Assembly: GCA_032027205.1 (NCBI GenBank)
Contig: JAVSMN010000001.1
Location: 2,217,254-2,281,253 of the forward strand
From: Zeimonas sp032027205
GTDB lineage: Bacteria; Pseudomonadota; Gammaproteobacteria; Burkholderiales; Burkholderiaceae_E
Direction of reading: 5' to 3'
Length of the DNA stretch: 64,000 nt
Part shown: piece after piece, positions 1 through 9,149 of the stretch
Layout: every line of letters begins with the position of its first letter
Numbering within the stretch: position 1 is the stretch's first letter
Translations under genes and position numbers: made by a program
Notes under the pieces: generated by a model
Seen by the model: the letters and a program-made list of their open reading frames with translations, nothing else
Database searches by the model: none
Told to the model about the DNA's origin: nothing

Positions 1-2
1 AC

Positions 3-1451
3 GACAAGGCGAACACGCGCGTGGCGCGCGTGCGCTGCGACGTGATGAAGTGCGACAAGATCATCGAGCTGCCGAACCAGCAGACGGTGCACGGCTTGCG
101 CGTGCAGAAGTACCCGAAGACCGGGTACGTGTTCTGCAACGGCGAGAATCGCGTGCCGATCCCCAACGACGGCAGCGACGTCGAGGACCACAAGAAGTAC
201 GAGTGCATCTTCACGGCGCTGGACGGCGAGACGATGAAGGTCGCCTGGCAGGTGCTCGTCGACGGCAATCTCGACAACGTCGACGCCGACTACCAGGGCA
301 AGTACGCGTTCTCGACCTGCTACAACTCGGAGGAGGGAGTGACGCTGGGCGAGATGACCTCGGCCGAGCAGGACTGGATCGTCGTCTTCAACCTCGCGCG
401 CATCGAGGAGGCGGTCAAGGCCGGCAAGGCGAAGACGATCGGCGGCGTACCCGTGGTCGACGGCAAGCACGGCTCGCCGTTCACGCGCTATATCCCGATT
501 CCGAACAGCCCGCACGGCATCAACACGGCGCCCGACGGGATCCACGTGGTGGCCAACGGAAAGCTGTCGCCGACCGTCACCGTGTTCGACGTGCGCAAGT
601 TCGACGAGCTGTTCGACGACAAGATCAAGCCGCGCGACTGCGTCGTCGCCGAGCCCGAGCTCGGGCTGGGGCCGCTGCACACTGCCTTCGACGGTCGCGG
701 CAACGCGTACACGACGCTGTTCATCGACAGCCAGATCTGCAAGTGGAACATCCAGAAGGCGATCGACAAGTTCACCGGAAAGGACGTCGATCCGATCGTC
801 CAGAAGCTCGACGTGCACTACCAGCCGGGACACAACCACACGTCGATGGGGCAGACGAAGGAAGCCGACGGCAAGTGGCTGATCTCGCTGAACAAGTTCT
901 CGAAGGACCGCTTCCTGAACGTGGGGCCGCTGAAACCCGAATGCGACCAGCTGATCGACATCTCGGGCGACGAGATGATTCTCGTGCACGACTCGCCGAG
1001 CTTCGCCGAGCCGCACGACGCGACGATCGTCCACCGATCGAAGGTCAATCCGGTCAACGTCTGGAAGCGCGACGATCCGATGTTCGCCGATGCGGTCGCG
1101 CAGGCGAAGGCCGACAACGTGGTGCTCGAGGAAGCGGCGAAGGTCATCCGCGACGGCAAGAAGGTGCGCGTCTACATGTTCTCGGCGGCGCCGCTGTTCA
1201 GCCTGACCGAGTTCACCGTGAAGCAGGGCGACGAGGTGACCGTCTACGTGACGAACCGCGACCAGATCGAGGACCTCACGCACGGCTTCTCGATCGTGAA
1301 CTACGGCATCGCGATGGAGGTCCCGCCGCAGGCAACCGCGTCGGTCACCTTCGTCGCCGATCGGCCCGGCGTCTACTGGTACTACTGCCAGTGGTTCTGC
1401 CACGCGCTCCACATGGAGATGAAGGGGCGGATGATGGTGGAGCGCGCGTAG
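3..1451 (+). CDS. nosZ: Nitrous oxide reductase NosZ, C-terminal part (5' end outside window)
   Basis: Periplasmic multicopper enzyme that reduces N2O to N2, the last step of denitrification. The reading frame is open from the left edge, so the N-terminus (signal peptide, first propeller blades) is missing. About 483 residues are visible. The beta-propeller part carries histidines such as those in NSPHGIN and PGHNHTSMG that fit CuZ ligands. The C-terminal cupredoxin domain ends with the CuA motif CQWFCHALHMEM, which has both cysteines, the histidine and the methionine in the expected spacing. The downstream neighbours are nosDFYLX, which mature this enzyme. Assignment is secure; the clade cannot be read directly because the signal peptide is not in the window. 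Confidence 0.97.
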   Translation, partial: DKANTRVARVRCDVMKCDKIIELPNQQTVHGLRVQKYPKTGYVFCNGENRVPIPNDGSDVEDHKKYECIFTALDGETMKVAWQVLVDGNLDNVDADYQGKYAFSTCYNSEEGVTLGEMTSAEQDWIVVFNLARIEEAVKAGKAKTIGGVPVVDGKHGSPFTRYIPIPNSPHGINTAPDGIHVVANGKLSPTVTVFDVRKFDELFDDKIKPRDCVVAEPELGLGPLHTAFDGRGNAYTTLFIDSQICKWNIQKAIDKFTGKDVDPIVQKLDVHYQPGHNHTSMGQTKEADGKWLISLNKFSKDRFLNVGPLKPECDQLIDISGDEMILVHDSPSFAEPHDATIVHRSKVNPVNVWKRDDPMFADAVAQAKADNVVLEEAAKVIRDGKKVRVYMFSAAPLFSLTEFTVKQGDEVTVYVTNRDQIEDLTHGFSIVNYGIAMEVPPQATASVTFVADRPGVYWYYCQWFCHALHMEMKGRMMVERA

Positions 1452-1479
1452 CGGCGAACGTACCGACGGGTCGAGCGAC

Positions 1480-2751
1480 ATGAAGCGTGCGATCTTCGTC
1501 CTGTGCGCGGCGGCGCTCGGTTGCGGCGCGGGAGCGAACGCAGCCGAGCGTCGGGTCGAGCCCGGCGTTTCGTTGCAGGCGCTCGTCGATGCGGCGCAGG
1601 ACGGCGACGTGATCCGGCTCGCACCGGGCCGCCATGCCGGCCCCGTCCGCCTGGACCGGCCGATTTCGCTTGTCGGCGAGAGCGGCGCGGTGCTCGTAGG
1701 CCCCGGTTCGGGCAGCGTCGTCACGATCTCGGCCGACGACGTGCGCGTCGAAGGCATCGAGATCACCGGCTCGGGTCGCGACCTGCCAGCGATGGATTCG
1801 GCCGTGCTCGTAACGCGCGAAGCCAGGCGCGCGCTGGTGCGCGGCAACCGTCTGCTCGGTAATCTGTTCGGCGTCTACCTGCACGGCGCGGCGGGCTCGA
1901 TCGTCGAAGGCAACGAGATCGTCGGGCGCACCGACCTGCGCCTGTCGGAGGCCGGCAACGGCGTGTCGATCTGGAACGCGCCGGGCGCGCAGGTGATCGG
2001 CAACACGATCCGCAAGGGGCGCGACGGAATCTTCGTGAAGACGAGCCGCGACAACGTCTTCGCGAACAACACGTTCTCGCAGTTGCGCTTCGCGATCCAC
2101 TACATGTACACGCACGACAGCCGCATCGTCGGCAACCGCTCGATCGGCAACCACGTCGGCTGGGCGATCATGTATTCGGATCGGCTCGAGATCCGTGACA
2201 ACGTTTCCGACGACGACCGCGACCACGGCCTGCTGCTGCATTCGACGAACCTGTCGAAGGTGGTCGGCAACGTCGTGCGCAACGGCCATGAGAAATGCGT
2301 TTTCGTCTACAACGCGACGCGCAACGAACTGCGCGATAACTGGTTCGAACGCTGCCCGATCGGTATCCACTTCACCGGCGGATCCGACGCGAACACGATG
2401 ACCGGCAATGCCTTCGTCGCCAACCGCGTGCAGGTCAAGTACGTCGGCACACGCTTCGTCGACTGGGCCCACGGCGGCCGCGGCAACTACTGGAGCGACA
2501 ATCCGGCCTTCGATCTCGATGGTGACGGCATCGCCGACCGCCCGTACCGACCGAACGACGTGATGGACGAAGTGCTGTGGACGCTGCCGGCCGCGAAGGC
2601 GCTGCTGAACAGTCCCGCGGTGCAGATGGTGCGCTGGGCGCAGGCGCGCTTTCCGGCGTTGTACCCGGGCGGCGTCGTCGACAGTGCGCCGCTGATGCGT
2701 CCGCCGCGCGTGCCGCCTTCCGGCGCGCTGCCTGCGGGGGCGCCGGGATGA
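1480..2751 (+). CDS. nosD: NosD, periplasmic copper-site assembly protein
   Basis: Periplasmic right-handed beta-helix protein that works with the NosFY ABC transporter to build the CuZ site of NosZ. The 423-residue product starts with a cleavable signal (hydrophobic stretch ending GANA-AE near residue 22). It then shows repeated turns rich in GN and N motifs (for example VRGNRLLGN, VEGNEIVG, VIGNTI, VVGNVVRNG), typical of the carbohydrate-binding/NosD repeat. It begins 28 bases after nosZ. Its stop overlaps the nosF start as ATGA, so it is translationally coupled. Confidence 0.95.
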   Translation: MKRAIFVLCAAALGCGAGANAAERRVEPGVSLQALVDAAQDGDVIRLAPGRHAGPVRLDRPISLVGESGAVLVGPGSGSVVTISADDVRVEGIEITGSGRDLPAMDSAVLVTREARRALVRGNRLLGNLFGVYLHGAAGSIVEGNEIVGRTDLRLSEAGNGVSIWNAPGAQVIGNTIRKGRDGIFVKTSRDNVFANNTFSQLRFAIHYMYTHDSRIVGNRSIGNHVGWAIMYSDRLEIRDNVSDDDRDHGLLLHSTNLSKVVGNVVRNGHEKCVFVYNATRNELRDNWFERCPIGIHFTGGSDANTMTGNAFVANRVQVKYVGTRFVDWAHGGRGNYWSDNPAFDLDGDGIADRPYRPNDVMDEVLWTLPAAKALLNSPAVQMVRWAQARFPALYPGGVVDSAPLMRPPRVPPSGALPAGAPG

Positions 2752-3677
2752 CAGTCGCCGAATGGCGCGGCGTGACGAAGCGCTACGGCGCCGTCACGGC
2801 AGTGCAGGACATCACGCTTGCGCTGCGTGCCGGCGAGGCGACCGCGCTCGTCGGGCACAACGGCGCGGGCAAGACGACGCTGATCAAGCTGATGCTCGGG
2901 CTGGTGCGCCCCGACGCGGGCGCCGTGCGCGTGCTCGGCGTCGATCCGGCAGGCGTGCGCGGGGCGCAGGCGCGTCGCGCGCTCGGCTTCCTGCCCGAGA
3001 ACGTCGCTTTCCACGGCGCGCTCACCGCGCGCGAGTCGATGGCGTTCTACGCGCGATTGAAGGGCCTGCCGCTGCGCGAGAACGACGCGCTGCTCGAGCG
3101 GGTCGGCATCGCGCATGCCGCCGACCGGCGCGTGGCGACCTATTCGAAGGGAATGCGCCAGCGCCTTGGCATCGCGCAGGCGCTGATCGGCGAGCCGCGC
3201 CTGCTGCTGTTCGACGAGCCGACCAGCGGACTCGATCCCGACTCGCGTGCCGAGGTGTACGAGACGATCGACGAGTTGCGCGCGAGCGGCGCGACGGTGC
3301 TCGTGTCGACGCACGCGCTCGAGGAGATCGAGCGCCGCGTCGATCGGGCGGCAATCGTGCATGGCGGCCGACTGGTCGCCGCCGGTTCGCTCGAAGACCT
3401 GCGCCGCGGTGCAGGCGCGCAGTTGCGCCTGCGGCTGCGCGTGCGGGAATGCGCGACGGCGACCGTGCTCGCGCGGATGCCCGAGGCGGTCCGCTGCATC
3501 GAGCGGGACCTTGCGGCGCTCACGCTGCTCGCGCCGGTCGACGCGAAGATGCCGGTGCTGCGCGCGATCGGCTCGCTCGGCGAAATCGTGGAGGACGTCG
3601 AGATCGAGACGCCGGGCCTGCAACAGCTGTATCGCGAATGGATCGAAGCGAGCGCGGCGGAGGTGGCGTCTTCGTGA
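2748..3677 (+). CDS. nosF: NosF, ABC transporter ATPase
   Basis: Cytoplasmic ATPase of the NosFY transporter needed for copper-sulfur site assembly in NosZ. The 309-residue product has Walker A GHNGAGKTT at about residues 36-44, a signature region YSKGMRQRLGIAQAL and Walker B LLLFDEPTSGLDP. The ATG at 2748 overlaps the nosD stop and is the first codon giving a normal NosF N-terminus; the frame is open further upstream, but that reading lies inside nosD. The stop overlaps the GTG start of nosY. Confidence 0.95.
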   Translation: MTVAEWRGVTKRYGAVTAVQDITLALRAGEATALVGHNGAGKTTLIKLMLGLVRPDAGAVRVLGVDPAGVRGAQARRALGFLPENVAFHGALTARESMAFYARLKGLPLRENDALLERVGIAHAADRRVATYSKGMRQRLGIAQALIGEPRLLLFDEPTSGLDPDSRAEVYETIDELRASGATVLVSTHALEEIERRVDRAAIVHGGRLVAAGSLEDLRRGAGAQLRLRLRVRECATATVLARMPEAVRCIERDLAALTLLAPVDAKMPVLRAIGSLGEIVEDVEIETPGLQQLYREWIEASAAEVASS

Positions 3678-4498
3678 ACGTCTGGACGATCGCCGTGCAC
3701 GAACTGCGCATCGGCATGCGCAACCGCTGGGCGGTGGCCACTACCGTGCTGCTCGCTGCGCTGGCTCTGTCGATCACGCTGCTCGGCAGCGCGCCGACCG
3801 GCGTAGTGAAGACCGACCCGCTGGCGGTCGTCGTCGTGAGCCTGTCGTCGCTCACCATCCTGCTCGTGCCGCTGATCGCGCTGATGCTGTCTTTCGATGC
3901 GATCGTCGGCGAGCACGAGCGCGGGACGCTGGCGCTGCTGCTGTCGTACCCGGTCGCGCGCTGGCAGGTCGTCGTCGGCAAAATCCTCGGTCAGACGACG
4001 ATTCTCGGCTTCGCCACCGTCGTCGGCTACGGCGCGGCCGGCGCTGCGCTGTGGCAGGCGCGCGCGCCGGTTCAGCCGGCGTGGGGCGCGTTCGCTGCGA
4101 TGGTCGGAACGTCGATCCTGCTCGGGGCGAGCTTCGTCGCACTCGGCTGCCTGGCGAGCACGCTGGTGCGTGAACGGGCCACTGCCGCCGGCATCGCCGT
4201 GGGCGTGTGGCTGTTCTTCGTGCTGCTGTACGACACCGCGCTGCTCGGCATGCTGGTCGCCGACCAGGGGCGCATCCTGGGTCGTGCCGCGCTCGATGCG
4301 CTGCTGCTGCTGAATCCGGCCGACGCGTACCGGCTGTTCAACATGAGCGCGAGCGAGACCGTTTCGGTCTACAGCGGGATGGCCGGCCCGGGCGATGCGA
4401 GTCGGCTGCCGGTCGGCGCGCTGCTCGCGGCGCTCGTTGCATGGGTCGTCGCGCCGACGATCGCGGCGGTGGCGGCGTTTCGCCGCAGGGCGGTGTGA
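3674..4498 (+). CDS. nosY: NosY, ABC transporter permease
   Basis: Inner-membrane permease partner of NosF. The 274-residue protein shows about six hydrophobic segments, the first starting near residue 20 after VNVWTIAVHELRIGMRNRW, the usual NosY opening. I chose the GTG at 3674, which overlaps the nosF stop (GTGA). The frame is open far upstream, but that extension is nosF read out of frame. It is followed two bases later by nosL. Confidence 0.93.
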   Translation: MNVWTIAVHELRIGMRNRWAVATTVLLAALALSITLLGSAPTGVVKTDPLAVVVVSLSSLTILLVPLIALMLSFDAIVGEHERGTLALLLSYPVARWQVVVGKILGQTTILGFATVVGYGAAGAALWQARAPVQPAWGAFAAMVGTSILLGASFVALGCLASTLVRERATAAGIAVGVWLFFVLLYDTALLGMLVADQGRILGRAALDALLLLNPADAYRLFNMSASETVSVYSGMAGPGDASRLPVGALLAALVAWVVAPTIAAVAAFRRRAV

Positions 4499-4500
4499 CG

Positions 4501-5133
4501 ATGCACGTGACGACGCCGTCGATCGCCCGATCGACCGTTCGATCGGTCGCTCCAGTGGTTGCTCCATCGGTCGTCCACGGCCGGCTGCGCACGAAGGCCG
4601 TCGCGCTGGTGCTCGCGATCGTGGCCGGGGCCTTCCTGCTCGCCGGCTGCGATCGAACGCAGCCGACGTCGCGCGCGCCTACGCCCAACGAAGTGCTCGC
4701 CGAGGCGACCGGCTACTACTGCGGCATGCTGCTCGCCGACCACGAAGGCCCGAAGGGGCAGGTTCACCTGGTCGGACGCGCGTCGCCGCTGTGGTTCTCG
4801 TCGGTGCGCGATACGCTCGCGTTCCTGCGCCTGCCCGAGGAGCCGCGCGACATCACGGCGGTCTACGTCAACGACATGGCGCGCGCGAAGAACTGGGCGC
4901 AGCCCGAGCCGGGCGCGTGGGTCGAGGCGCGCGAGGCGTGGTTCGTCATCGGCAGCGACCGGGCGGGCGGAATGGGTGCGCCCGAGGCGATTCCCTTTTC
5001 GCGCGAGGACGTCGCGCAGGCGTTCGTCGCGCAGCACGGCGGAAAGGTCGCGCGCCTGGACGGGATTCCCGACGACTACGTGCTCGGCGCGGTCGGAGCA
5101 GCCGGCGCTGCGCAGACGCCCGCCGGCCATTGA
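4501..5133 (+). CDS. nosL: NosL, copper-binding lipoprotein
   Basis: Outer-membrane or periplasm-facing lipoprotein that binds Cu(I) and delivers it for NosZ maturation. The 210-residue product has a lipobox LLAGC with the lipidated cysteine near residue 50, and a CGM motif at about residues 74-76 matching the NosL copper site. The first 30 residues before the hydrophobic segment are rich in Ser, Arg and Val and unusually long for a lipoprotein signal, so the true start may lie somewhat downstream. The ATG at 4501 is the first after nosY. Confidence 0.92.
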   Translation: MHVTTPSIARSTVRSVAPVVAPSVVHGRLRTKAVALVLAIVAGAFLLAGCDRTQPTSRAPTPNEVLAEATGYYCGMLLADHEGPKGQVHLVGRASPLWFSSVRDTLAFLRLPEEPRDITAVYVNDMARAKNWAQPEPGAWVEAREAWFVIGSDRAGGMGAPEAIPFSREDVAQAFVAQHGGKVARLDGIPDDYVLGAVGAAGAAQTPAGH

Positions 5134-5185
5134 GCGAGACTGCGAGGCGCAGGCGAGTGCGCTTCATCGACGAACGGGGTGATGG

Positions 5186-6208
5186 ATGAAACCGGTATCT
5201 GTTTCGCGCAGGCGTTTCCTGTCGGTGGTCGGAGCATCGGCTGCCTGCGCCGGCTTGCCCATCGGCCAGGCCTTTGCCGGTAGCGGGCCGGAGCCTGTGG
5301 TCTGGAAGGGCACCGCGCTCGGCGCGATGGCGTCGATGACGCTCGTGCACGAAGACCGGCCGCATGCGCTGCGCGTGCTCGGGCAGTGCATCGACGAAGT
5401 CGAGCGGCTCGAGCGCATCTTCAGCCTGTACCGCGCCGATTCGGCGCTGTCGCGCCTGAACGACGCGGCGCAGTTGCTCGACCCGCCAGTCGAACTCGTC
5501 GAGCTGTTGTCGGCGTCGCTGGCGCTCGCGCGCGCGAGCGATGGAGCCTTCGACCCGACGATCCAGCCGCTGTACCGCCTGTACGAAGCGCATTTCCGCT
5601 CACCGCAGGCCGACCCGTCCGGCCCGGGCAGCGACGCGATCGCTCGCGTGCTGCGCCAGGTCGACCATCGTCGCGTCGACGTCGGTTCGCAGCGCATCGC
5701 GCTCGGTGCGCGCGGCATGGCGATCACGCTGAACGGCATCGCGCAGGGCTACGTCACCGACCGCATCGCCGACCGATTGCGCGGCGACGGCTTCGACGGC
5801 GTGGCGATCGATCTCGGCGAGGCGCGCGCCGCGGGACGTCGCGCCGATGGCCGGGCGTGGACGGCGGCGGTCGTCGATCCGGAACGAGCGTCGCGCACGC
5901 TGTTCGAGCTGGCGATGGGCGACGCCCCCGGTCAGGTTGCCGCGCTTGCCACCTCGGCGGGCGCCGGCACGCGCTTCGGCTCCGATCCGCGCGTTCATCA
6001 TCTGTTCGATCCGCACACGGGTCGCAGCGCGAACCGCTATGCGCAGGTCTCCGTCGCGGCGCCGCGCGCGACGATCGCCGACGGCCTGTCCACCGCGTTG
6101 TCGGTCCTCGCGCCCGAGCGGGGCGCGGCGCTGCTCGCGGCGCATCCGTCGGCGCGCGCGTGGCGGCTTCTTGGCGACGGAACGATCGAGACGCTGCCGC
6201 ACGCCTGA
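5186..6208 (+). CDS. nosX: NosX, ApbE-family FAD:protein FMN transferase
   Basis: Periplasmic flavin transferase expected to attach FMN covalently to NosR. The 340-residue product has a Tat-type signal (SRRRFL at residues 7-12, followed by a hydrophobic stretch ending in AFA) and ApbE features: SRYRADSALSRLN-like FSLYRADSALSRLN, SDGAFDPTIQPL, GIAQGYVTDRIAD, and HLFDPHTGRSA near the C-terminus. Its proposed target, the flavinylation motif in NosR, is encoded 270 bases downstream, which supports the pairing. Confidence 0.92.
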   Translation: MKPVSVSRRRFLSVVGASAACAGLPIGQAFAGSGPEPVVWKGTALGAMASMTLVHEDRPHALRVLGQCIDEVERLERIFSLYRADSALSRLNDAAQLLDPPVELVELLSASLALARASDGAFDPTIQPLYRLYEAHFRSPQADPSGPGSDAIARVLRQVDHRRVDVGSQRIALGARGMAITLNGIAQGYVTDRIADRLRGDGFDGVAIDLGEARAAGRRADGRAWTAAVVDPERASRTLFELAMGDAPGQVAALATSAGAGTRFGSDPRVHHLFDPHTGRSANRYAQVSVAAPRATIADGLSTALSVLAPERGAALLAAHPSARAWRLLGDGTIETLPHA

Positions 6209-6477
6209 CAGCACGTTGTGGTGCGCGCGGCTGCACTTGCGCGCGGCAACGGCGCGGCGCGCTCTGCGTTGCAGCGCCGCCGCGCCCTGGTGCGCATCGG
6301 CGCCGCGCCCTCTGCGGAACAGCGGCGCCGCGCTCCGCTCTGCGCTTTCCCGCGCTGCATGACGCTGCACGTCCGTCCGCGAGAAGCGTTCCGCGTGCGA
6401 AAACGCCGCACTTTGCAGCCCGAACCGCACGAGACGACGTCGAAGCGGGCCTTTTGCAGCCTTATACTGGCGCCCCC
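6209..6477 (+). repeat. GC-rich low-complexity spacer between nosX and nosR
   Basis: This 269-base gap contains no convincing gene. Between about 6238 and 6365 it is built from overlapping GCGCCGCGC, CTCTGCG and CAGCG(G/C)CGCCGCGC words in both orientations, so it could form strong RNA hairpins. It separates nosR from the coupled nosZDFYLX block and may act as an attenuator or terminator; this role is inference. Confidence 0.4.
6463..6468 (+). promoter_or_regulatory. Possible -10 element of nosR
   Basis: TATACT ends 9 bases before the nosR ATG at 6478. If used, transcription would start at or next to the start codon, giving a leaderless message. No good -35 is present at 17 bases (TCGAAG at 6440-6445), so this would need an activator or may be chance. 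Confidence 0.3.
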
Positions 6478-9081
6478 ATGAGTGCTACCGGCTTGCCGAG
6501 TTTCAAACGCTGGCGGATCGCGACGCTCGTCGCATGGGTGGTCGTCCTCTGGATCGCGCAGGGCTTCGGAGCCGCGTCGGCCCAGAACAAGCCCGCGCAA
6601 CTCAACTCCTACCTCGGCCGGTTGTCGGCCGGCGATGTGTTTGCGGGCGCCGACCGGTTCGGGCCGGTTCATGGGACGCCGCCCGTTGCGCCGGTGTTCA
6701 AGGGCAACGATCGCGTCGGCTTCGCCTACCTGACGTCGGACTTCGTCGACACGCGCGGTTATTCGGGCAAGCCGATCCACACCGTCGTCGCCCTCGACAA
6801 CGATGCGACGATCGTGGGCCTGCGCATCGTCCAGCACAGCGAACCGATCCTGATGGTCGGCGTGCCCGAGAAGCGCATTGTGGAGTCGCTGAACACCTAT
6901 CTCGGCTTCAACCCGGTGCGCGCGCGCGCCGCGGGCAGCGGCCCGCCAAAGGCCGACATCGTGAGCGGCGCGACGGCCACCGTGCTGATCCTCGGCGAAT
7001 CGGTCGTGCGCTCGGCGAGTCGCGTCGCGCGATTGCTGCAACTTGGCGTGGCGTCGCAGGCGACGCCCGCTGCAGTCGGCGCGTCGGGTGCTGCGGGCGC
7101 GGCAACGGCGCCGGGCGCAGCGGCCGCGCCAGCGGCAGCGGGTACGACAGCGGCACCGGAAGCGGCACCGGGCACGCGGGCGCCCGCCGGTGGGGCGGCG
7201 AGCGCGCCGACCGCCGCTCGCGCGAACACCCGCGTCGTCGACGCCGAAGCGGGGGCCGTCACCGACTGGAAGACGCTGCGCAAGCAGGGCGCGATCGCGC
7301 ACCTTCGCGTCACCGTCGGCGACGTGAACCGCGCGTTCGTCGAGTCGGGCAACACCGACGCGGCGAAACTCACGCAGACCGGCAACCCGAACGCCGTCTT
7401 CATCGATCTCTACGTCACGCTCGTTTCGCAGCCGGCGATCGCGCGCAGCCTGCTCGATCCGAGCGAGTACGCCGAGGTGCAGCGCAGGCTCGCGCCCGGG
7501 CAGCAGGCGGTGCTCATCGCCGCGAGCGGCCAGTACTCCTTCAAGGGCTCGGCGTGGTTCCGCGGCGGCATCTTCGATCGCATTGCGCTGATCCAGGGCG
7601 TCGAGACGATCCGTTTCTGGGATCGTCATCACCTGCGCGTCGGGCGGATCGTCGCCGCCGATGTACCCTCGTTGCGCGAGATCGGCGTGTTCGCGATTCC
7701 CGAGGGCGCGGAGTTCGACCCGACTGCTCCGTGGCGCCTGCAGCTGGTGGTGCAGCGCCAGACCGGCGTGCTCGACCAGGCCTTCGTCTCGTTTGCGCTT
7801 CCGTACCAGCTGCCCGAGCGGTACACGAGGGCGGCTCCCGCGCCGGCAGGCGCGGCAGCGTCGGGCACGGCTGCGCCGAGCGCTGCCGCCTCCGGTGCGG
7901 CGCCGAGCGCTGCCGCCACCGGCGCCGGCGCGTCGAGCGCTGCCGCTTCCAGCGTCACCGCGCCGAGTGCTGCCGCCTCGGCCGCGCCGGCCGCAGGCGC
8001 CGGTCCGTCGGGCGCGCAACCGGCGTCGTCGGCGAGTTCATCCGCGGTCGCCGCGCCCCCTTCGGAAACCGCATCCGCGCGCGAAGCTGCGACCGATGCC
8101 ATCGACGAAGCCGACGAAGTTCCGTTGTGGCAGCGGATCTGGCAAAGCCGGATCGCAGCGATCGTCGTGCTCGCGCTGATGCTCGGCGCGCTGACGGTCA
8201 TCTTCTTCTTCCAGAACCTGATCGTTCCGCACGAGAAGCTGTTCGACCGCATCCGCCTTGCGTTTCTCGCGGTGACGCTGTTCTGGCTCGGCTGGATAGC
8301 CCAGGCGCAGTTGTCCGTGGTCAACGTGCTGACGTTCACCAGTTCGCTGCGCACCGGCTTTCACTGGGAGTCGTTCCTCGTCGACCCGCTGATCTTCATC
8401 CTGTGGTGCTCGGTGGCGGCGGCGCTGCTGTTCTGGGGCCGCGGGCCGTTCTGCGGCTGGCTGTGTCCATTCGGCGCGCTGCAGGAGTTGACCAACCGCG
8501 CGGCGAAGGCGCTGAAGGTGCCGCAGATCACGGTTCCATGGGGCGTGCACGAGCGGCTGTGGCCGATCAAGTACATCCTCTTCCTCGCGCTGTTCGGCGT
8601 GTCGCTGGGTTCTCTGATCTGGGCCGAGCGGCTGGCCGAGGTCGAGCCGTTCAAGACGGCGATCGTGCTGCGCTTCCTGCGCGAGTGGTGGTTCGTGGCC
8701 TTCGCGCTGGCGCTGCTGGCGGCGGGACTGTTCGTCGAGCGCTTCTTCTGCCGCTACCTGTGCCCGCTGGGCGCGGCGCTGGCGATCCCGGGGCGCATGC
8801 GCATGTTCGACTGGCTGCGCCGGTATCGCGAGTGCGGCAACCCGTGCATGCGCTGCTTCAACGAGTGCCCGGTGCAGGCGATCCATCCGGAAGGGCACAT
8901 CAACCCGAACGAGTGCATCAGCTGCCTGCACTGCCAGGTGCTGTACCACCACGACTACAAGTGTCCGGTGCGCATCCAGCGTCGCGTCAAACGCGAGAAG
9001 CGCGAGGCGCGCGCGCCGGCCGCCGCTGCAGGACTCGAGATGCCGGTTGCCGTGCGCAGGCGCGTCAGCGGCAACGCCTAA
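6478..9081 (+). CDS. nosR: NosR, flavin and iron-sulfur membrane protein supporting N2O reduction
   Basis: Membrane electron donor or regulator needed for NosZ activity. The 867-residue product has an N-terminal signal anchor, a periplasmic FMN-binding domain with the flavinylation motif SGATAT (target Thr near residue 166), several membrane helices from about residue 550, and cysteine motifs CGWLCPFGALQE and CRYLCPLGAA. It ends with two ferredoxin-like clusters (CGNPCMRCFNECP and CISCLHC). It is longer than a usual NosR because of two Ala/Pro/Ser-rich inserts, at about residues 194-254 and 451-538. It lies after nosX rather than before nosZ. The ATG at 6478 gives a normal signal sequence. 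Confidence 0.95.
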   Translation: MSATGLPSFKRWRIATLVAWVVVLWIAQGFGAASAQNKPAQLNSYLGRLSAGDVFAGADRFGPVHGTPPVAPVFKGNDRVGFAYLTSDFVDTRGYSGKPIHTVVALDNDATIVGLRIVQHSEPILMVGVPEKRIVESLNTYLGFNPVRARAAGSGPPKADIVSGATATVLILGESVVRSASRVARLLQLGVASQATPAAVGASGAAGAATAPGAAAAPAAAGTTAAPEAAPGTRAPAGGAASAPTAARANTRVVDAEAGAVTDWKTLRKQGAIAHLRVTVGDVNRAFVESGNTDAAKLTQTGNPNAVFIDLYVTLVSQPAIARSLLDPSEYAEVQRRLAPGQQAVLIAASGQYSFKGSAWFRGGIFDRIALIQGVETIRFWDRHHLRVGRIVAADVPSLREIGVFAIPEGAEFDPTAPWRLQLVVQRQTGVLDQAFVSFALPYQLPERYTRAAPAPAGAAASGTAAPSAAASGAAPSAAATGAGASSAAASSVTAPSAAASAAPAAGAGPSGAQPASSASSSAVAAPPSETASAREAATDAIDEADEVPLWQRIWQSRIAAIVVLALMLGALTVIFFFQNLIVPHEKLFDRIRLAFLAVTLFWLGWIAQAQLSVVNVLTFTSSLRTGFHWESFLVDPLIFILWCSVAAALLFWGRGPFCGWLCPFGALQELTNRAAKALKVPQITVPWGVHERLWPIKYILFLALFGVSLGSLIWAERLAEVEPFKTAIVLRFLREWWFVAFALALLAAGLFVERFFCRYLCPLGAALAIPGRMRMFDWLRRYRECGNPCMRCFNECPVQAIHPEGHINPNECISCLHCQVLYHHDYKCPVRIQRRVKREKREARAPAAAAGLEMPVAVRRRVSGNA

Positions 9082-9149
9082 GAGGCCGGTCGCCGGGCGA
9101 ATCGTCGCAGCGCTCGGGTGGGTCTGCAGCCGTTACACTTCTCCGCGTC

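Noticed and set aside
1345..2472. Long minus-strand open frame of 375 codons under nosZ/nosD
   Set aside because: It is antisense to two clearly identified genes, is dominated by Arg, Ala, Asp, Val and His as expected from GC-rich shadow frames, and has no domain features.
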